Source: Ricordea florida (taxonomy: Eukaryota; Cnidaria; Anthozoa; Corallimorpharia; Ricordeidae). Taken from it: 64,000 nt of DNA. The notes beneath the pieces are model-generated. The model had not been told where the DNA came from, made no database searches, and saw nothing but the letters and a program-made list of their open reading frames with translations. This document shows, piece after piece, positions 47,001 through 55,800 of this stretch. The stretch's first letter is position 1, and each line of letters starts with the position of its first letter. The position numbers and the translations under genes were made by a program. Where the stretch lies: positions 35,855,538-35,919,537 of the forward strand of contig OX453273.1 of NCBI GenBank assembly GCA_949710005.1, read 5' to 3'.

Positions 47001-48668
47001 TACAAGTGTTGGCTATTATTAAAGGAGAGAAAGGGGAAAGGTGAGAACATGCAACAATGTACAGCACTCATTTAAGGAATGTTACAAATCAGATCTTAGT
47101 AGTGAACAAGTTACCCAAGTAGACTACTATGTTATCGTAAACAAAAGAATGCACAGGAGGGCTTGATCTCCCACCAGGGCGCGACAACAGTGCCGTCCGA
47201 TAGCCCGGGGCTAGTGGAATGACTTGTCGGGCTAGCGTTTTCTTATCGTAACTTGCCCAACAGGCAAACACCATTGGTTCCTTTTTTCTGACAATAAATT
47301 GAGCCTTAGTACCAAAAAGTGTCTACTAGAAAGCTCCTGAGACAATTATGGTAACATTTTGAGACCAAATTATAGTACCATGACAACGTTTTGCGCCGCA
47401 TTTTAGTTGCCGCAATAGAGTTTGTCAGCTTGATGAGCTTTGAAGAGAATTTACTTCATCGAATGTCGACAGACTTCAGATTACAGTGCTAGTTTAATTG
47501 ACCGATCGCAACGTTCATGACATTCACAAAAATAACTGTGTTGTCATTTCCGTAAATTTATAATATTTTTGACCGTCAACTAGGGTAAAATGTAAAATAC
47601 TACGAAGAATTATTTTATATCTATGCCTGGTATCAGTACTTGTATTTTGCGTGATTAAATCTGATTATTCTTTAGAAACAATTTAATTTCGGGCTAGCTC
47701 CTCAGAGCTTCGGGCTAGTAACCTCAAGTAACAGCTTGCCCGAAGGGCAACCTGATCTTTTCATTTTCGTCTCACCCTGCCCACACAAGTAAGGTCAAGT
47801 AAACTGACATTCACTTTTAAATAAAAGGTATATGTTATGGTTCAATTTTTTCCTTGGTTTAAATTTCTTTTGGTACGGTAATGTATGATAATTAGTTTGA
47901 AACAAAGGAAAATAAAATTTAAACCAAGGATAAAATTGAACCACAACATTTACATGTACAGATTGGAACTCGGTTGATTGAACTACAAACTAATTCAAAC
48001 TCAATATTTCACTTATTTCTGCTCACCCCCTACCGTTAATATCAAGGGCTAGGGGTCGGTTGTATTGGTAGAACAGAATAGATTGACTACGTTTTTTAAG
48101 TATCAAATATCTCAATTTACTAACTTCTTTGTTGATGACGTGTTAATCGTTGACTGTAGGATCAAATACGATAATGATGGGCGTTTCTCTTAATATACAA
48201 AATATTCGATAGAAATAATTCTCTGAAGTAATTAATGAAATATAGATACCCTTTGTTCACTTTTGAACACGGATAAATAAGTAATGACGTGTAGATGTTC
48301 CTGGTGAAACCGTGTGAGGATTTGTCTGGATTTTGACATCAAGCCAGTTGTCTCTGAGAAACATCTACCAGAACGCCAATGGAAAGAAACATACAAAAAC
48401 CCCGTTGATAAACAGCGTCTTTCGGAACCACTCCACTGGACAATAAATTGTAAGTTTGCAAATGCGAATGAAGCCGACATCTGCAAACTCTTACTATAAT
48501 CCAAACATACCGGTAGGACTATTATTGAAATTAAAGATGAACGAACGTTGTAGGTTCTACAGATGCAGCATTGCTAAAAATAAATCAAAGTAGTGAGATT
48601 AATCATTATGTCCACGTACCACTCAAATAGTTTGTCCATTTCCACAGTACACCTTCCATTATCGCCAT
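28812..48668 (-). CDS. PLEKHA8: PLEKHA8/FAPP2-type protein: PH plus glycolipid-transfer domain
   Basis: Fifteen exons join in frame to 532 residues (the vertebrate protein is about 520): 48668-48620, 44912-44796, 42550-42380, 42220-42111, 40204-40111, 39841-39800, 39159-39114, 36945-36881, 35642-35336, 33664-33579, 33042-32984, 31880-31750, 30725-30655, 30215-30154, 29000-28812. Residues ~4-98 form the PH domain ([35 protein letters not shown]), which in FAPP proteins binds PI4P and Arf1 at the trans-Golgi. Residues ~113-330 are a coiled then Ser/Pro-rich linker (SPSSPTSPS, STPPPSPTSS). Residues ~335-530 are the GLTP fold with the headgroup-binding residues kept: Asp, Asn and Lys in MDIGGNIKK, Trp in LLWLKR, His in YHGWVVRGVFA. 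FAPP2 moves glucosylceramide from cis-Golgi to trans-Golgi. Start could be Met 48668 or Met 48659. Exon 39841-39800 uses the donor GTAAGG because this alone keeps frame with the next two exons. Confidence 0.93.
29166..29556 (+). repeat. tandem repeat, about 105 bp, nearly four units
   Basis: Units start ATCAAACCATGCAG (first ATCAACCATGCAG) at 29166, 29271 and 29376, with a decayed fourth from about 29480. Each has GCTACTGAACAG, ACTGTACTGTGGTACTG and GGTTCTAACTTTTTC-type blocks. A diverged single unit is visible near 40340-40490. In the last PLEKHA8 intron. Confidence 0.85.
29640..30045 (+). mobile_element. tRNA-derived SINE, + orientation
   Basis: A box-B-like GGTGTTCGAGCCTTG is followed by a body with GTGTATAAATGGGTACC, here duplicated in tandem (about 104 bp), and a tail sharing GCATCCCATC and ACTCCCA blocks with the - strand copy at 41100-41410. 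A G-rich tract is inserted at 29911-29947. The 5' box A is poorly kept. Confidence 0.6.
29911..29947 (+). repeat. G-rich tract (GGGGGAA)n
   Basis: Five or more runs of four to seven G separated by AA or A. It could form a G-quadruplex. Confidence 0.8.
30790..30840. repeat. hairpin inverted repeat
   Basis: TGGTGGATATTTACCT pairs with AGGTAAATATTCACCA around a short GC-rich loop. It is intronic and is part of a larger repeated region with further GTGAATA motifs up to about 31060. Confidence 0.6.
31160..31436 (+). repeat. possible retroelement 3' tail
   Basis: AT-rich non-coding sequence ending in TCAATAAAAAAATG and an A-rich run to about 31430. The shape fits a retrotransposon 3' end, but no coding part is present. 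Confidence 0.35.
32148..32262 (+). repeat. polypurine tract
   Basis: About 115 bases that are almost entirely A and G, with runs such as GGAGGGAGGGGGAAGAGGGA. Such mirror-like purine tracts can form triplex DNA. Intronic in PLEKHA8. The proline-rich frames on the other strand are by-products. Confidence 0.85.
33255..33325 (-). repeat. tRNA-like promoter sequence, SINE head
   Basis: On -, AGCTGGTAGAGCG (box A type) and GGGTTCGAATCCTGTCC (box B type) are about 40 bases apart. The acceptor arms do not pair into a full tRNA, so this is read as the 5' part of a tRNA-derived SINE. Intronic in PLEKHA8. Confidence 0.6.
36618..36800 (+). repeat. poly-C followed by degenerate G-rich repeat
   Basis: A run of about 18 C, then irregular 30-40 bp copies of GGGTGARAYCGAGTRGGG-type sequence, ending close before the 36881-36945 exon of PLEKHA8. 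Confidence 0.6.
37318..37425 (+). repeat. degenerate Penelope-like terminal sequence
   Basis: ACTGGTGCTGCATCGGTGAG, TTATCAAACAAGTTGATC and GTACCACTG correspond to blocks at 44998-45075 and 55113-55165. Non-coding. Confidence 0.45.
37921..38432. mobile_element. foldback/MITE with a 156-bp near-perfect hairpin
   Basis: From 37931 to 38086 two arms of about 70 bases pair almost perfectly (TTATTGACCAAGCTTGTTCG at left, complement at right) around GAGACGAAGTCGA. A second inverted pair with GAGCGGGCAAGAT and TTGCCCGCTC lies at 38336-38412. The open frames across it are by-products. In a PLEKHA8 intron. Confidence 0.8.
38497..39083 (-). mobile_element. solo LTR with 5-bp duplication
   Basis: On - it starts TGTTATGAGGAG and ends CTCGTAACA, with TG...CA termini. 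GTTAT is repeated on both flanks (38492-38496, 39084-39088). A TATATATAAG box lies near 38690 and AATAAA near 38590 on -, in the right order for U3-R-U5. There is no internal retrotransposon sequence. The right end lies 31 bases from the 39114-39159 exon of PLEKHA8. Confidence 0.8.
40517..40951 (-). CDS. unknown ORF related to the fragment at 8593-8942
   Basis: 144 residues, open from MSKTNGVIFSTLRHTD to the stop. It shares HTVRGRPTLKDG, FRNGSFRELK and LANVSLES with the broken copy at 8593-8942. The middle is hydrophilic (many Asn, Lys, Asp). There is no signal peptide, membrane segment or known motif. It sits in the PLEKHA8 intron between exons 42111 and 40204, on the same strand. It may be a free gene, an alternative exon or the remnant of a dispersed element; I cannot decide. 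Confidence 0.4.
   Translation of the reverse strand: MSKTNGVIFSTLRHTDPHTVRGRPTLKDGVCNERIFRNGSFRELKITKESNDLANVSLESNQKSNELPMNRKCGQSDRRAFADKDKVPRDETRGNDNKDATLETRTLVPLAFLFWTTPHHKWSTLITARLPVARLTILDRLVYN
41100..41410 (-). mobile_element. tRNA-derived SINE, - orientation
   Basis: On -, TAGTATAGTGGTTAGCG (box A type) is followed by GGTTTGGAATTCAAGCC (box B type), then GTGTATAAATGGGTACC and a tail with GCATCCCATCC. It is the same family as 29640-30045 and the better copy of the two. Confidence 0.7.
41711..41788 (+). repeat. 26-bp tandem repeat, three units
   Basis: AACATGATATCTTCACACAT plus GAAAGT at 41711, 41737 and 41763. A related inverted motif occurs near 34952. Confidence 0.85.
41909..42035. 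repeat. palindromic MITE
   Basis: ATATCACATGCCC and TTGTGAATACGAATTTTA pair with TAAAATCTGTATTCACTA and GGGCATGTAATAT. Ends 76 bases before the 42111-42220 exon of PLEKHA8. Confidence 0.7.
42686..43386. mobile_element. hAT-like non-autonomous element
   Basis: Terminal inverted repeat AGGCCTTCTGACAGGGTGC with its complement at the right. The flanks CTTGGTGC and GCTGGTGC resemble an 8-bp duplication, as in hAT. CCGCACAAT motifs repeat near both ends. No transposase. It may have inserted into an older element that starts ACAGTCAACTCTCA at 42653. Confidence 0.7.
45031..45191. repeat. head-to-head Penelope-like ends with hammerhead-like core
   Basis: AATTGGGATAATCAAACGAA at left pairs with its complement at right; CCACCGTAAGGTAAA also pairs with TTTACCTTAC-type sequence. 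Between them, on +, GGGCTAATGCTCGAAAC resembles stem II plus the GAAA box of a hammerhead ribozyme, but the CUGANGA box is lost (CAGAGCA). Confidence 0.55.
45564..46704. mobile_element. pogo/Tigger-like DNA element remnant
   Basis: CAGTTGACTCCCAAAAACTC at left and GTTATCAGACGTCAACTG at right, flanked by TA. Subterminal AACTCAAACC-like repeats occur at both ends. No intact transposase; the interior holds a nested palindrome (45782-45920). Confidence 0.6.
45782..45920. repeat. palindromic MITE, copy 1
   Basis: GTATATGTTGTAGTTCAAT and CCTTGGTTCAAATTTTATTT pair with the inverted copies at the right. The same structure recurs at 47828-47953. Confidence 0.85.
47175..47779. repeat. 605-bp repeat with CAGGGYG ends, copy 2
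   Basis: Near-identical in layout to 28078-28663. The ends CAGGGCGCGACAACAG and CGTCTCACCCTG are flanked by CCCAC on both sides, a 5-bp duplication. Non-coding. Confidence 0.85.
47828..47953. repeat. palindromic MITE, copy 2
   Basis: Same arms as 45782-45920 with small changes, and a deletion in the left arm interior. Located 49 bases after the 605-bp repeat. Confidence 0.8.
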
Positions 48669-50281
48669 ATTTGATATTTTTTTGAAGAATTATATTTCGT
48701 CGTTACTTTCCTCCGCGGCAACTTTATTCGTGTAGCTGCTAGAGCAGTTATTTATCTACGTCTGTTTCAGCTCTCTATGCCCTCTGTGTGAGACTGTTTA
48801 TTAATATTTCTAGCCTGCCGCCATTTTACAGAATTTCTAACTTGTATCACGCTTGCGCGGCTCCGAACTTCCGGTACAGAGAAGCATTATGGGATTTAGC
48901 AGTGACTTCCGGTAGACGTTTTTTTCCCAACAAAATAGGCTCGCAAAGTGTACTTAGCTTGCTAGGGTTGCTGAGATTCTTTATTTCATAGTCGAGAACC
49001 AAAGACTACTTCGGGCTGATCGAGATATTTCAATAATTTCATGCATAACTGATCACTACTATTCATTCCTGAAAGAAGCGTGAAAAATAGCTACGTAAAA
49101 AATGAAGCATTCGCTTTCATATTCTAAAACAAGCAAAATTAAAGGAGAGAAGCAAAATAGGAATTAAAAAACTAAATTTCTCGCACCATTTTCGACGAAA
49201 TTACTAAACAAGACAACCTTGGCCTTCTTATGCTGTAAACAGAAGATACTACAGTTCTTCTCAGTAAGAAAAAGATTGTGAAAAACTGTGAAAGAAAACT
49301 TAAACTGTCTTCATTTGCAATTTTCAACCTTTTTCGTGATAATTATCGGCCCTGTTAACGCAATTTACGCTTATAATTAATCGCTTGCATCTGAGTTCGT
49401 ACGAAAATTAACTGCCTCTTGACATTGTCACTGATGTTTCGTAACACCACTCACAATGCGGTGCTCTCCTCTGTAATCGGCACAACTGATCCTCTGAAAC
49501 AAGAGACCACGAGCAGTCTGTCTTTTTGTCTGAGATCCTCCGCTCGGACGTTATGTGATTGAGTTGAAAAGAGGGGTGGGAAATTTTCATGCATGGCGGC
49601 TTCGCGCCCGCTGCTCGTATCGTGATAACTCGTGCATCGCGCTCCACGCACAAAGAAGGAGAAAAATAGAGACTGCCTCCCAAGGACTATGTTTTTGTCA
49701 TTTAGATAAAGCTTCATTATTCTAGCCGTTTTGTTTGTACGGAACCAATCAGATGAGTTTTCCTGATCACGTGAATTGTAACTCGATCGTTGTATATAGA
49801 TTAATTGATGTTCTGATCTTAGGAGTTTTAGAATTTTGAGTAGATCCGAAGAAAATAAACCTAGTAAAACGATTGCGATTTGTCAAGTTTCTTAAACTTA
49901 TGATCTACTGAAACAACCGCAGTGATAACTTAGATGTTTTTCCTATTTTCATATGTTTAGATCACATGCCCTTGGGTTATACCAAAGCATAGCCCTCACT
50001 AGCAATTTCCGTTCTGATTATCATCATCATCAACGCCATCACTATCAAGTCCTTTACTAAATACGCGATGAAAGTCTTTCTCTGTTAAATACAAAATTTG
50101 GATTAATTAAAATAAAATAAAACGGTGCGTTAAGTGTAGATTTGATATTTATAGCATTTTCTGGAATATTTGGCGCATCATAGTGGATGAAGTGCCACTC
50201 GATTGAAGCTACACATTGATCAATAAAGCAAATTTGATTTCTCAGATATTTGACATGGTGTTTCAGTCCGTTTAAAGTGTA
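48669..50281. other. PLEKHA8 upstream region, otherwise no gene seen
   Basis: Should contain the PLEKHA8 promoter on -. No clear TATA or CpG-rich island by eye. Overlapping - frames at 49408-49717 have no recognisable motif. Confidence 0.35.
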
Positions 50282-50389
50282 AAGGCGCTGTTACTCTGTA
50301 CAATGTTTCGTGCAACTTGTCTAGCAACGCCATTGCGCTCGCATTGCAAGACAACTTGCACGAAACATTGCACAATGTAACAGCGCCTT
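50282..50389. repeat. hairpin MITE
   Basis: AAGGCGCTGTTAC and CAATGTTTCGTGCAACTTGT pair with the complement at the right (ACTTGCACGAAACATTG, GTAACAGCGCCTT). The arms are about 45 bases. Confidence 0.85.
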
Positions 50390-50685
50390 AAACCTTTCAT
50401 TTAATTTTGGCTCTTTTTCCGTACACCTCTGCAAGATAGGAAATAATGTTTGAATTATCACATGCGTGGAAATCAATCTCTATCCGCTTTTTGCGCAGAA
50501 CGCATTCAACCTCGATCAAAGGTCAAAGACTTTTATTTTTATGGCAAAATAAAGAACGCGACACAATTTTAGCTCCTTGATATCATTTGTTTAGAACAGA
50601 AACACCATATTTCTGCAGTAAAATGCAAAGCTCAAGTGTATTCCTTTGAATGCACCTTGAGTTTGATTGTACGATTTGTTTTTTT

Positions 50686-50706
50686 TTTGTGTGTGTGTGT
50701 GTGTGC
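50686..50706 (+). repeat. (TG)n microsatellite
   Basis: About ten TG units directly before the stop codon of the - strand receptor. Confidence 0.9.
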
Positions 50707-50709
50707 TGT

Positions 50710-51588
50710 TCATAGCAAATGAAGGTGATCTGATATCCATACAACCATTTTGTCAACGGTATCTTTTACAGCAGTGCGAATTTCTGTCAACCTCCATGCA
50801 AAAAGCAAAGGATTTAACGCAGAGTTGATGAAAGTGAAAGTCCATGTAATCTGAAACCACAAAGTCAATGACAGTCCCGACAATGAAATAAAAAATGAAG
50901 TTACAATGTATGGAAGATAGCACAAAAAGAACATGAAATAAACAAGGAACATATTAATGAAGGACTTTTTTAGACACGCCATTCTTCCTGAGCCGTCATT
51001 CGTCTGTAACTGTAGATGCTGTTGAGCTTGTATCTGCATTTCGTGGCGTCTGACGATGCGATAAATCTTGTAGTACAGTATGGTATTGATTACCAAACAG
51101 GCCATAACAAATGGTGCAGCCATGAGGCGGGAATATTTTGCATTCCAGAGACTGATCGAGGCGAAAATTAAGGATTCTAACCATGTGTTTACAAGAAGAC
51201 AACTCACTCTCCTGACTGTGACAATCTCTTGGTATCTTAGGTGAAGTTGAAGAGTCAGAAATCTGTCGACACTGAGCAATGTAACTGTTAAAAACGAAAC
51301 TGCACAAAGCAAGAAAGCGAGTGTTCTCCTCAACTCGTTTAAAATGCTGTAATCCTCTTCGCAGTCAAAGATATCTAGAACCACGTTGAAAATGAACAGA
51401 GGTTGAACAAGAAACCCAACACACACATCTGAGAGGGCAAGTCCAAACAAAATGGTATTGGACGGTGTAAAAAGAGATGGTGTTCTTAAAAACGAAACAA
51501 GGATAAAAAAGTTTCCAACCGCCGCTACGAAACAGAATGGAACGTTTGCTGCAGCGTTAATCAGAAACGGAATCGAGCTTATGTTCAT
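50710..51588 (-). CDS. rhodopsin-like GPCR, single exon, seven helices
   Basis: 292 residues, start Met at 51588. Seven hydrophobic helices: TM1 with FCFVAAVGNFFILV (GN motif), TM2 with FGLALSDVCVGFLVQPL (SD in place of AD), TM3 ending LLSVDRFLTLQLHLRY (DRF in place of DRY), TM4 with a W in NTWLESL, TM5 FVMACLVINTILYYKIYRI, TM6 FFLCYLPYIVTSF (CYLP for CWxP), TM7 FINSALNPLLFAWR (NPLLF for NPxxY). The short N-terminus has an NIS glycosylation site. The layout and motifs resemble the large intronless cnidarian set often annotated as melanocortin- or adenosine-receptor-like. The ligand cannot be predicted. It lies head to head with the WASP gene, 1.3 kb away. Confidence 0.9.
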   Translation of the reverse strand: MNISSIPFLINAAANVPFCFVAAVGNFFILVSFLRTPSLFTPSNTILFGLALSDVCVGFLVQPLFIFNVVLDIFDCEEDYSILNELRRTLAFLLCAVSFLTVTLLSVDRFLTLQLHLRYQEIVTVRRVSCLLVNTWLESLIFASISLWNAKYSRLMAAPFVMACLVINTILYYKIYRIVRRHEMQIQAQQHLQLQTNDGSGRMACLKKSFINMFLVYFMFFLCYLPYIVTSFFISLSGLSLTLWFQITWTFTFINSALNPLLFAWRLTEIRTAVKDTVDKMVVWISDHLHLL

Positions 51589-52364
51589 CGTGTGACTCGT
51601 TTTATGATCTTACTTGACAAACAATCCAGAATAAACGCTGCATACGATTCTTAAAAGTACGGCTTATTAGGTACTGCATGCGAAGTCGACACGTCGTAAC
51701 TTTGTACAGCACTGAATCTTATGCTGGAACGGATACATTGTTATAAGACAAGTGGCTATTTAGTGCAAAAGACGGTTGAAAAGGAAATTTTAAAATTAAT
51801 AATGAATCAATTTTGCTTTCCCAGCTTTACTCCTGCACATCTCAGAACGGCGTCTTTCTCACTTGAAAATTAAACTTTGAAGGCCGCATCCCCATGATGG
51901 CAAATTTTACAATTTCGACCGAGCAATTGGTTTGTAAAAGAGTACTTTCCAGCACTAAGCTCGCTAATTCTAAAGCACACGACGCCCGCCATTGTTTTAA
52001 TTTTATACCGTTCCTGTGGGGCAAAATTAAACTTAAAATTATTTTTTCTGTTGTCCTAGGGTGGTCAGTTTTTCATGATTTAAACACCTGTATAATAACC
52101 TAACGTAAACGTTATTATAACTTTTTCTTAGCACGCCAAGTGGTACGCTCATTTTCACCCACACGTTTAACGCCAAGGTCAGGCATGAACTTCAAAACAC
52201 ACTGTCCAGAATGTTTTCCGTTTCAAAGACGCGACTCTCTTCCTTAAAAAATAATTAAACATTCAAAATCTTCTGCAGTTGCAATTGTCATGCTGTACAT
52301 TTTTTTCAGTAACTAGGAGACTGAAGTATAATGTTGGAGAAAGCAAATGTCAGTGTTACAAGTT
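51589..52364. other. intergenic between divergent receptor and WASP gene
   Basis: No gene recognised; short open frames only. Promoters of both genes are expected here. Confidence 0.35.
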
Positions 52365-52516
52365 GGTAAGATTTCCGCACAGGTCCCTACTTCATTATGC
52401 ATTCTGTAACTATACTATTCGTTCTTCGAACACAAGAAATATTTGCACGTGCCTTACACCAGACAAGACAGCTTCAGAATGCATAATGAATAAGGGACCT
52501 GGGCGGAAATCTTACC
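52365..52516. repeat. foldback MITE
   Basis: GGTAAGATTTCCGCACAGGT then CCCTACTTCATTATGCATTC pairs with the complement at the right end over about 42 bases. A truncated relative lies at 14490-14597. About 360 bases upstream of the WASP start codon. Confidence 0.85.
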
Positions 52517-52879
52517 TTAAAAGTTTTACAAAATGCTGCATCACGCCATGTATGAGTTTTCCAAACCAGTATACATAGTCTATAACTTGTTATCTTTCAT
52601 CCATTTAACAAATTGACGTCAGTTTTTTATGCGTCTGTCCTCTTATTGATGATAAATTGCGTCATAACATTGTCAAAGTGTTGTAGATCCACGAGCCGAT
52701 AGTATGATCAGAGGAACCGCCATGTTGTCAGGGAAACTGCTGGCTCACATGATTAAGAGCCGGCCACGCGCGCGCTGTAAGAGAGCCATGAAAAGCTGTC
52801 ATCAAAGGAACCTATATACTTTGCAAAAATAAAAGGATTTGTAAGGAGGAGCTGCCTATAATTCCAGAAACAAATTGGC

Positions 52880-55800
52880 ATGTCATCAAAAAAGAACCAC
52901 GTGCCATCTGGGCTGCTGACAGATGGTGAAAACAACGTGATCAGAGACATTTTAGGACAAAAGCGCTACGTAAGTGTTGAAATTAGGCCCGAACATTTAT
53001 TTTTCACTTGATAAATCATTTTCGCCTTTTTTTCTTTAAATGGCATGTGACACTAAGTCAGCCGGAATCCTGAAGCATGTTAAGTTAAAACTAATTACAA
53101 GGTATTGACACGAAAAATTATTCAGTCAGCTCAATAGCAATATGATTAATCAGTGCCACAAATGGGTCTAAGTTTGTTGAATTTAAAAACGAACAGAATA
53201 TTTATCTCCAGTATATTCCAGTAAAGCAATCTCAATCACATCTCTCGGAAACAGCAGCAAAGCAAGATTTGAAGACGACCATTAATATTCTTTTTGAACA
53301 ACACTTATTTGCGCAAGGATTTCCCAGAAAGCCCGGCACTAGTCACCTCGTACGAGGTGAACAGTTAAAAATTAGACCCGTAACCCGCAAGGGTTACGGG
53401 TCAATAGCTCATGAGGCGCAGCCGATTGTTTTAGTATCACCCAACTAGTCGGACAGAAAAGGCAATAATAAAGTTAGCAAATGCCAGTTGAAAATATATT
53501 TATTTGGGAAGAAAGCGTCACGAATTTCGCTTCTCGAGGACTATTAGTCCTCTACAGGAGCCCATGTCCTCTAATAGCGCAACCAATCAGAATGCGGCAA
53601 TTAGTCCACTTGTTGGGTGATACTGATATCCAGAGATTGTGAGCCAGTATCATATCCTTTTATCTCACTCCTCAGTCGTTAGCAACAGGAGTTGTACAGC
53701 TTTACCTAGCTATACCAAGAGATCGTACACGTTGGACTAAGATTACAACTGGAGTGGTGTGCCTGGTCAAAGATGGCCTCCTCAAATCCTATTTCATCAG
53801 AGTATTGGACATCACTGTAAGTACCCACAGAAAAAAAATAGTTCCGGCAATACGAAAGTTGAGAATTTTAGACAAAACGCAGCACGGAACGAATAGCGTT
53901 AAAATACATTGCAAACCACAGTTTCAGAATAACCGGTCATAATTTGGGTTTTTAGTTTGCGAATTTTTTTACATTGTGTTTGGGAGAATTCTCGAGCAAA
54001 TACAAACACTCGACCCTTACATCTCCTCACCTTTAGTTTCGTCACGTTTTACAGGATCTGCCCTCGAATTCCCCTAAAAGCACCTCGGTTTGCATAAGCC
54101 TGTAGAAAACAAGCAGATGCTTTTTATTTCTTGAGCAAAACCTTTTTTTTTGTTTTGCGACTTTTTTCCTTAAATTGCTTACACTTCGCTTAGGCAAGAG
54201 AAAGTAAGGTAAGAGAACGTATCATCCATACTTGGTTCTCTTACTATGTATGATAAGTGTACAGAATCTATTTTTAGATCGGGAAACTATTTCAACTGAC
54301 CAATGGCTGATGTCCTTCTCATCACGTGGTTGTAATTTCGTTGCGCCATGTGGAAACCGCGTAGCCATGGAACGAGATATAAACAGATTCTGGGCTAAAA
54401 ATAGATTCTGTCTCCTTATCATACCAGACGGGGTTATGTTCTCTTTCCTCATTTTCTCTTGGCTTAGATTATTTACTTCACCTGTTCTACTTTACATTCA
54501 CTGATATTATCAGTTACATTCAGTTAACTTTTTTGTATCTCCTTGTTTACTCACATCACTTACAACGGCTCACATGACACGTGTTTCCATAGGGACTGTG
54601 CAATAATTATCAAGAGGGGAGCAGTAAAACGAGAGGGGGGGCACAATGTAAACTCACAGCCTTAGGGAGGGGGGGGAAAGTAAATTTCTGGGAAATTGGG
54701 GGAGGGGGCAACTGAAAAACTGACTTTAACATTCAAATACCACAGATATTTCACTAAAAGTTATACTCATTACTTTCCGGACTCATATAATAAGAATAAA
54801 ACATGGCTTACATCACATCTGGGAAGTGTGGGGCGTTCGTTATAATTGTTGGGAGATTTGGAGTGGGATCAGAGCTAATTTACCTGTTTTGAGAGGAGGG
54901 GTATTGTGTAATATTTCTCCTTGCGAGGCTCAATTTTCGTCCCACCCTTCTGATAATTTATTCCACAGTCCCTTAATTACATTGCTTACACTTAGTTATA
55001 ATCACTTACTTTACCTACTCCACTTTACCTACTCCACATTAGCATTCTCATACATTTCTCATACCACCACTTCGCACACTCATTCGTTGATATTCACCAG
55101 GCTTAAAATGAAACACAGGAAATTGGGTAAATCAAACGAGTTGATTAAGTAAGTTATACCACCGTAAGGTAAAAGGGAGGCGCTGACGTTTCGAGCGTTA
55201 GCCCTTCGTCGGAGCCATTGAGAGAATTGTGGGTTACGTTCAATTTATATAGAGAAGTTTGGAACCATGCTATTGGTGGAACCATAGCATTGTGTGAATG
55301 GAAGTGAATAAATTAGATGAATGATTAAATGAATGAGAAACGTTCGTTGATACCGTGGGGATTAAGAGAACCGAGTTGGAAGATAAACTTCTGTTCTAGG
55401 TTTTTACGGCTTTCCGTATTGTCCTGATGCACGGAAAGTCCACAAACCGCCATGTTGCAGGGACGGCGGAGCCGGGGGGGCTGGGGGGGCTTTAGCCCCC
55501 CCACTTTTGAGGAGGATGACATTTTATTTTGTTTAAGCAACAACTTTACACGAGCCTCGTCGGAAACGTTTCGCCCTTTACGTATTTTTAACATTTTCTC
55601 AGCGAGTGCTTCCTTCCCACAGACGGGAAGCTTGTGTTCAAAAACCGCAGGTAAGCGTTGGAGACCGGAAGGCTGAGAAATAACCTCCAAAATATTGCTG
55701 TAAGCATTAAAAGTACCTTTCATTTTACGCTTTATCCAGGCTAATTATTTCAAGACGTATGTCGCGGAGAATGTTTTTAATACGATTTCCGAGACTCTAG

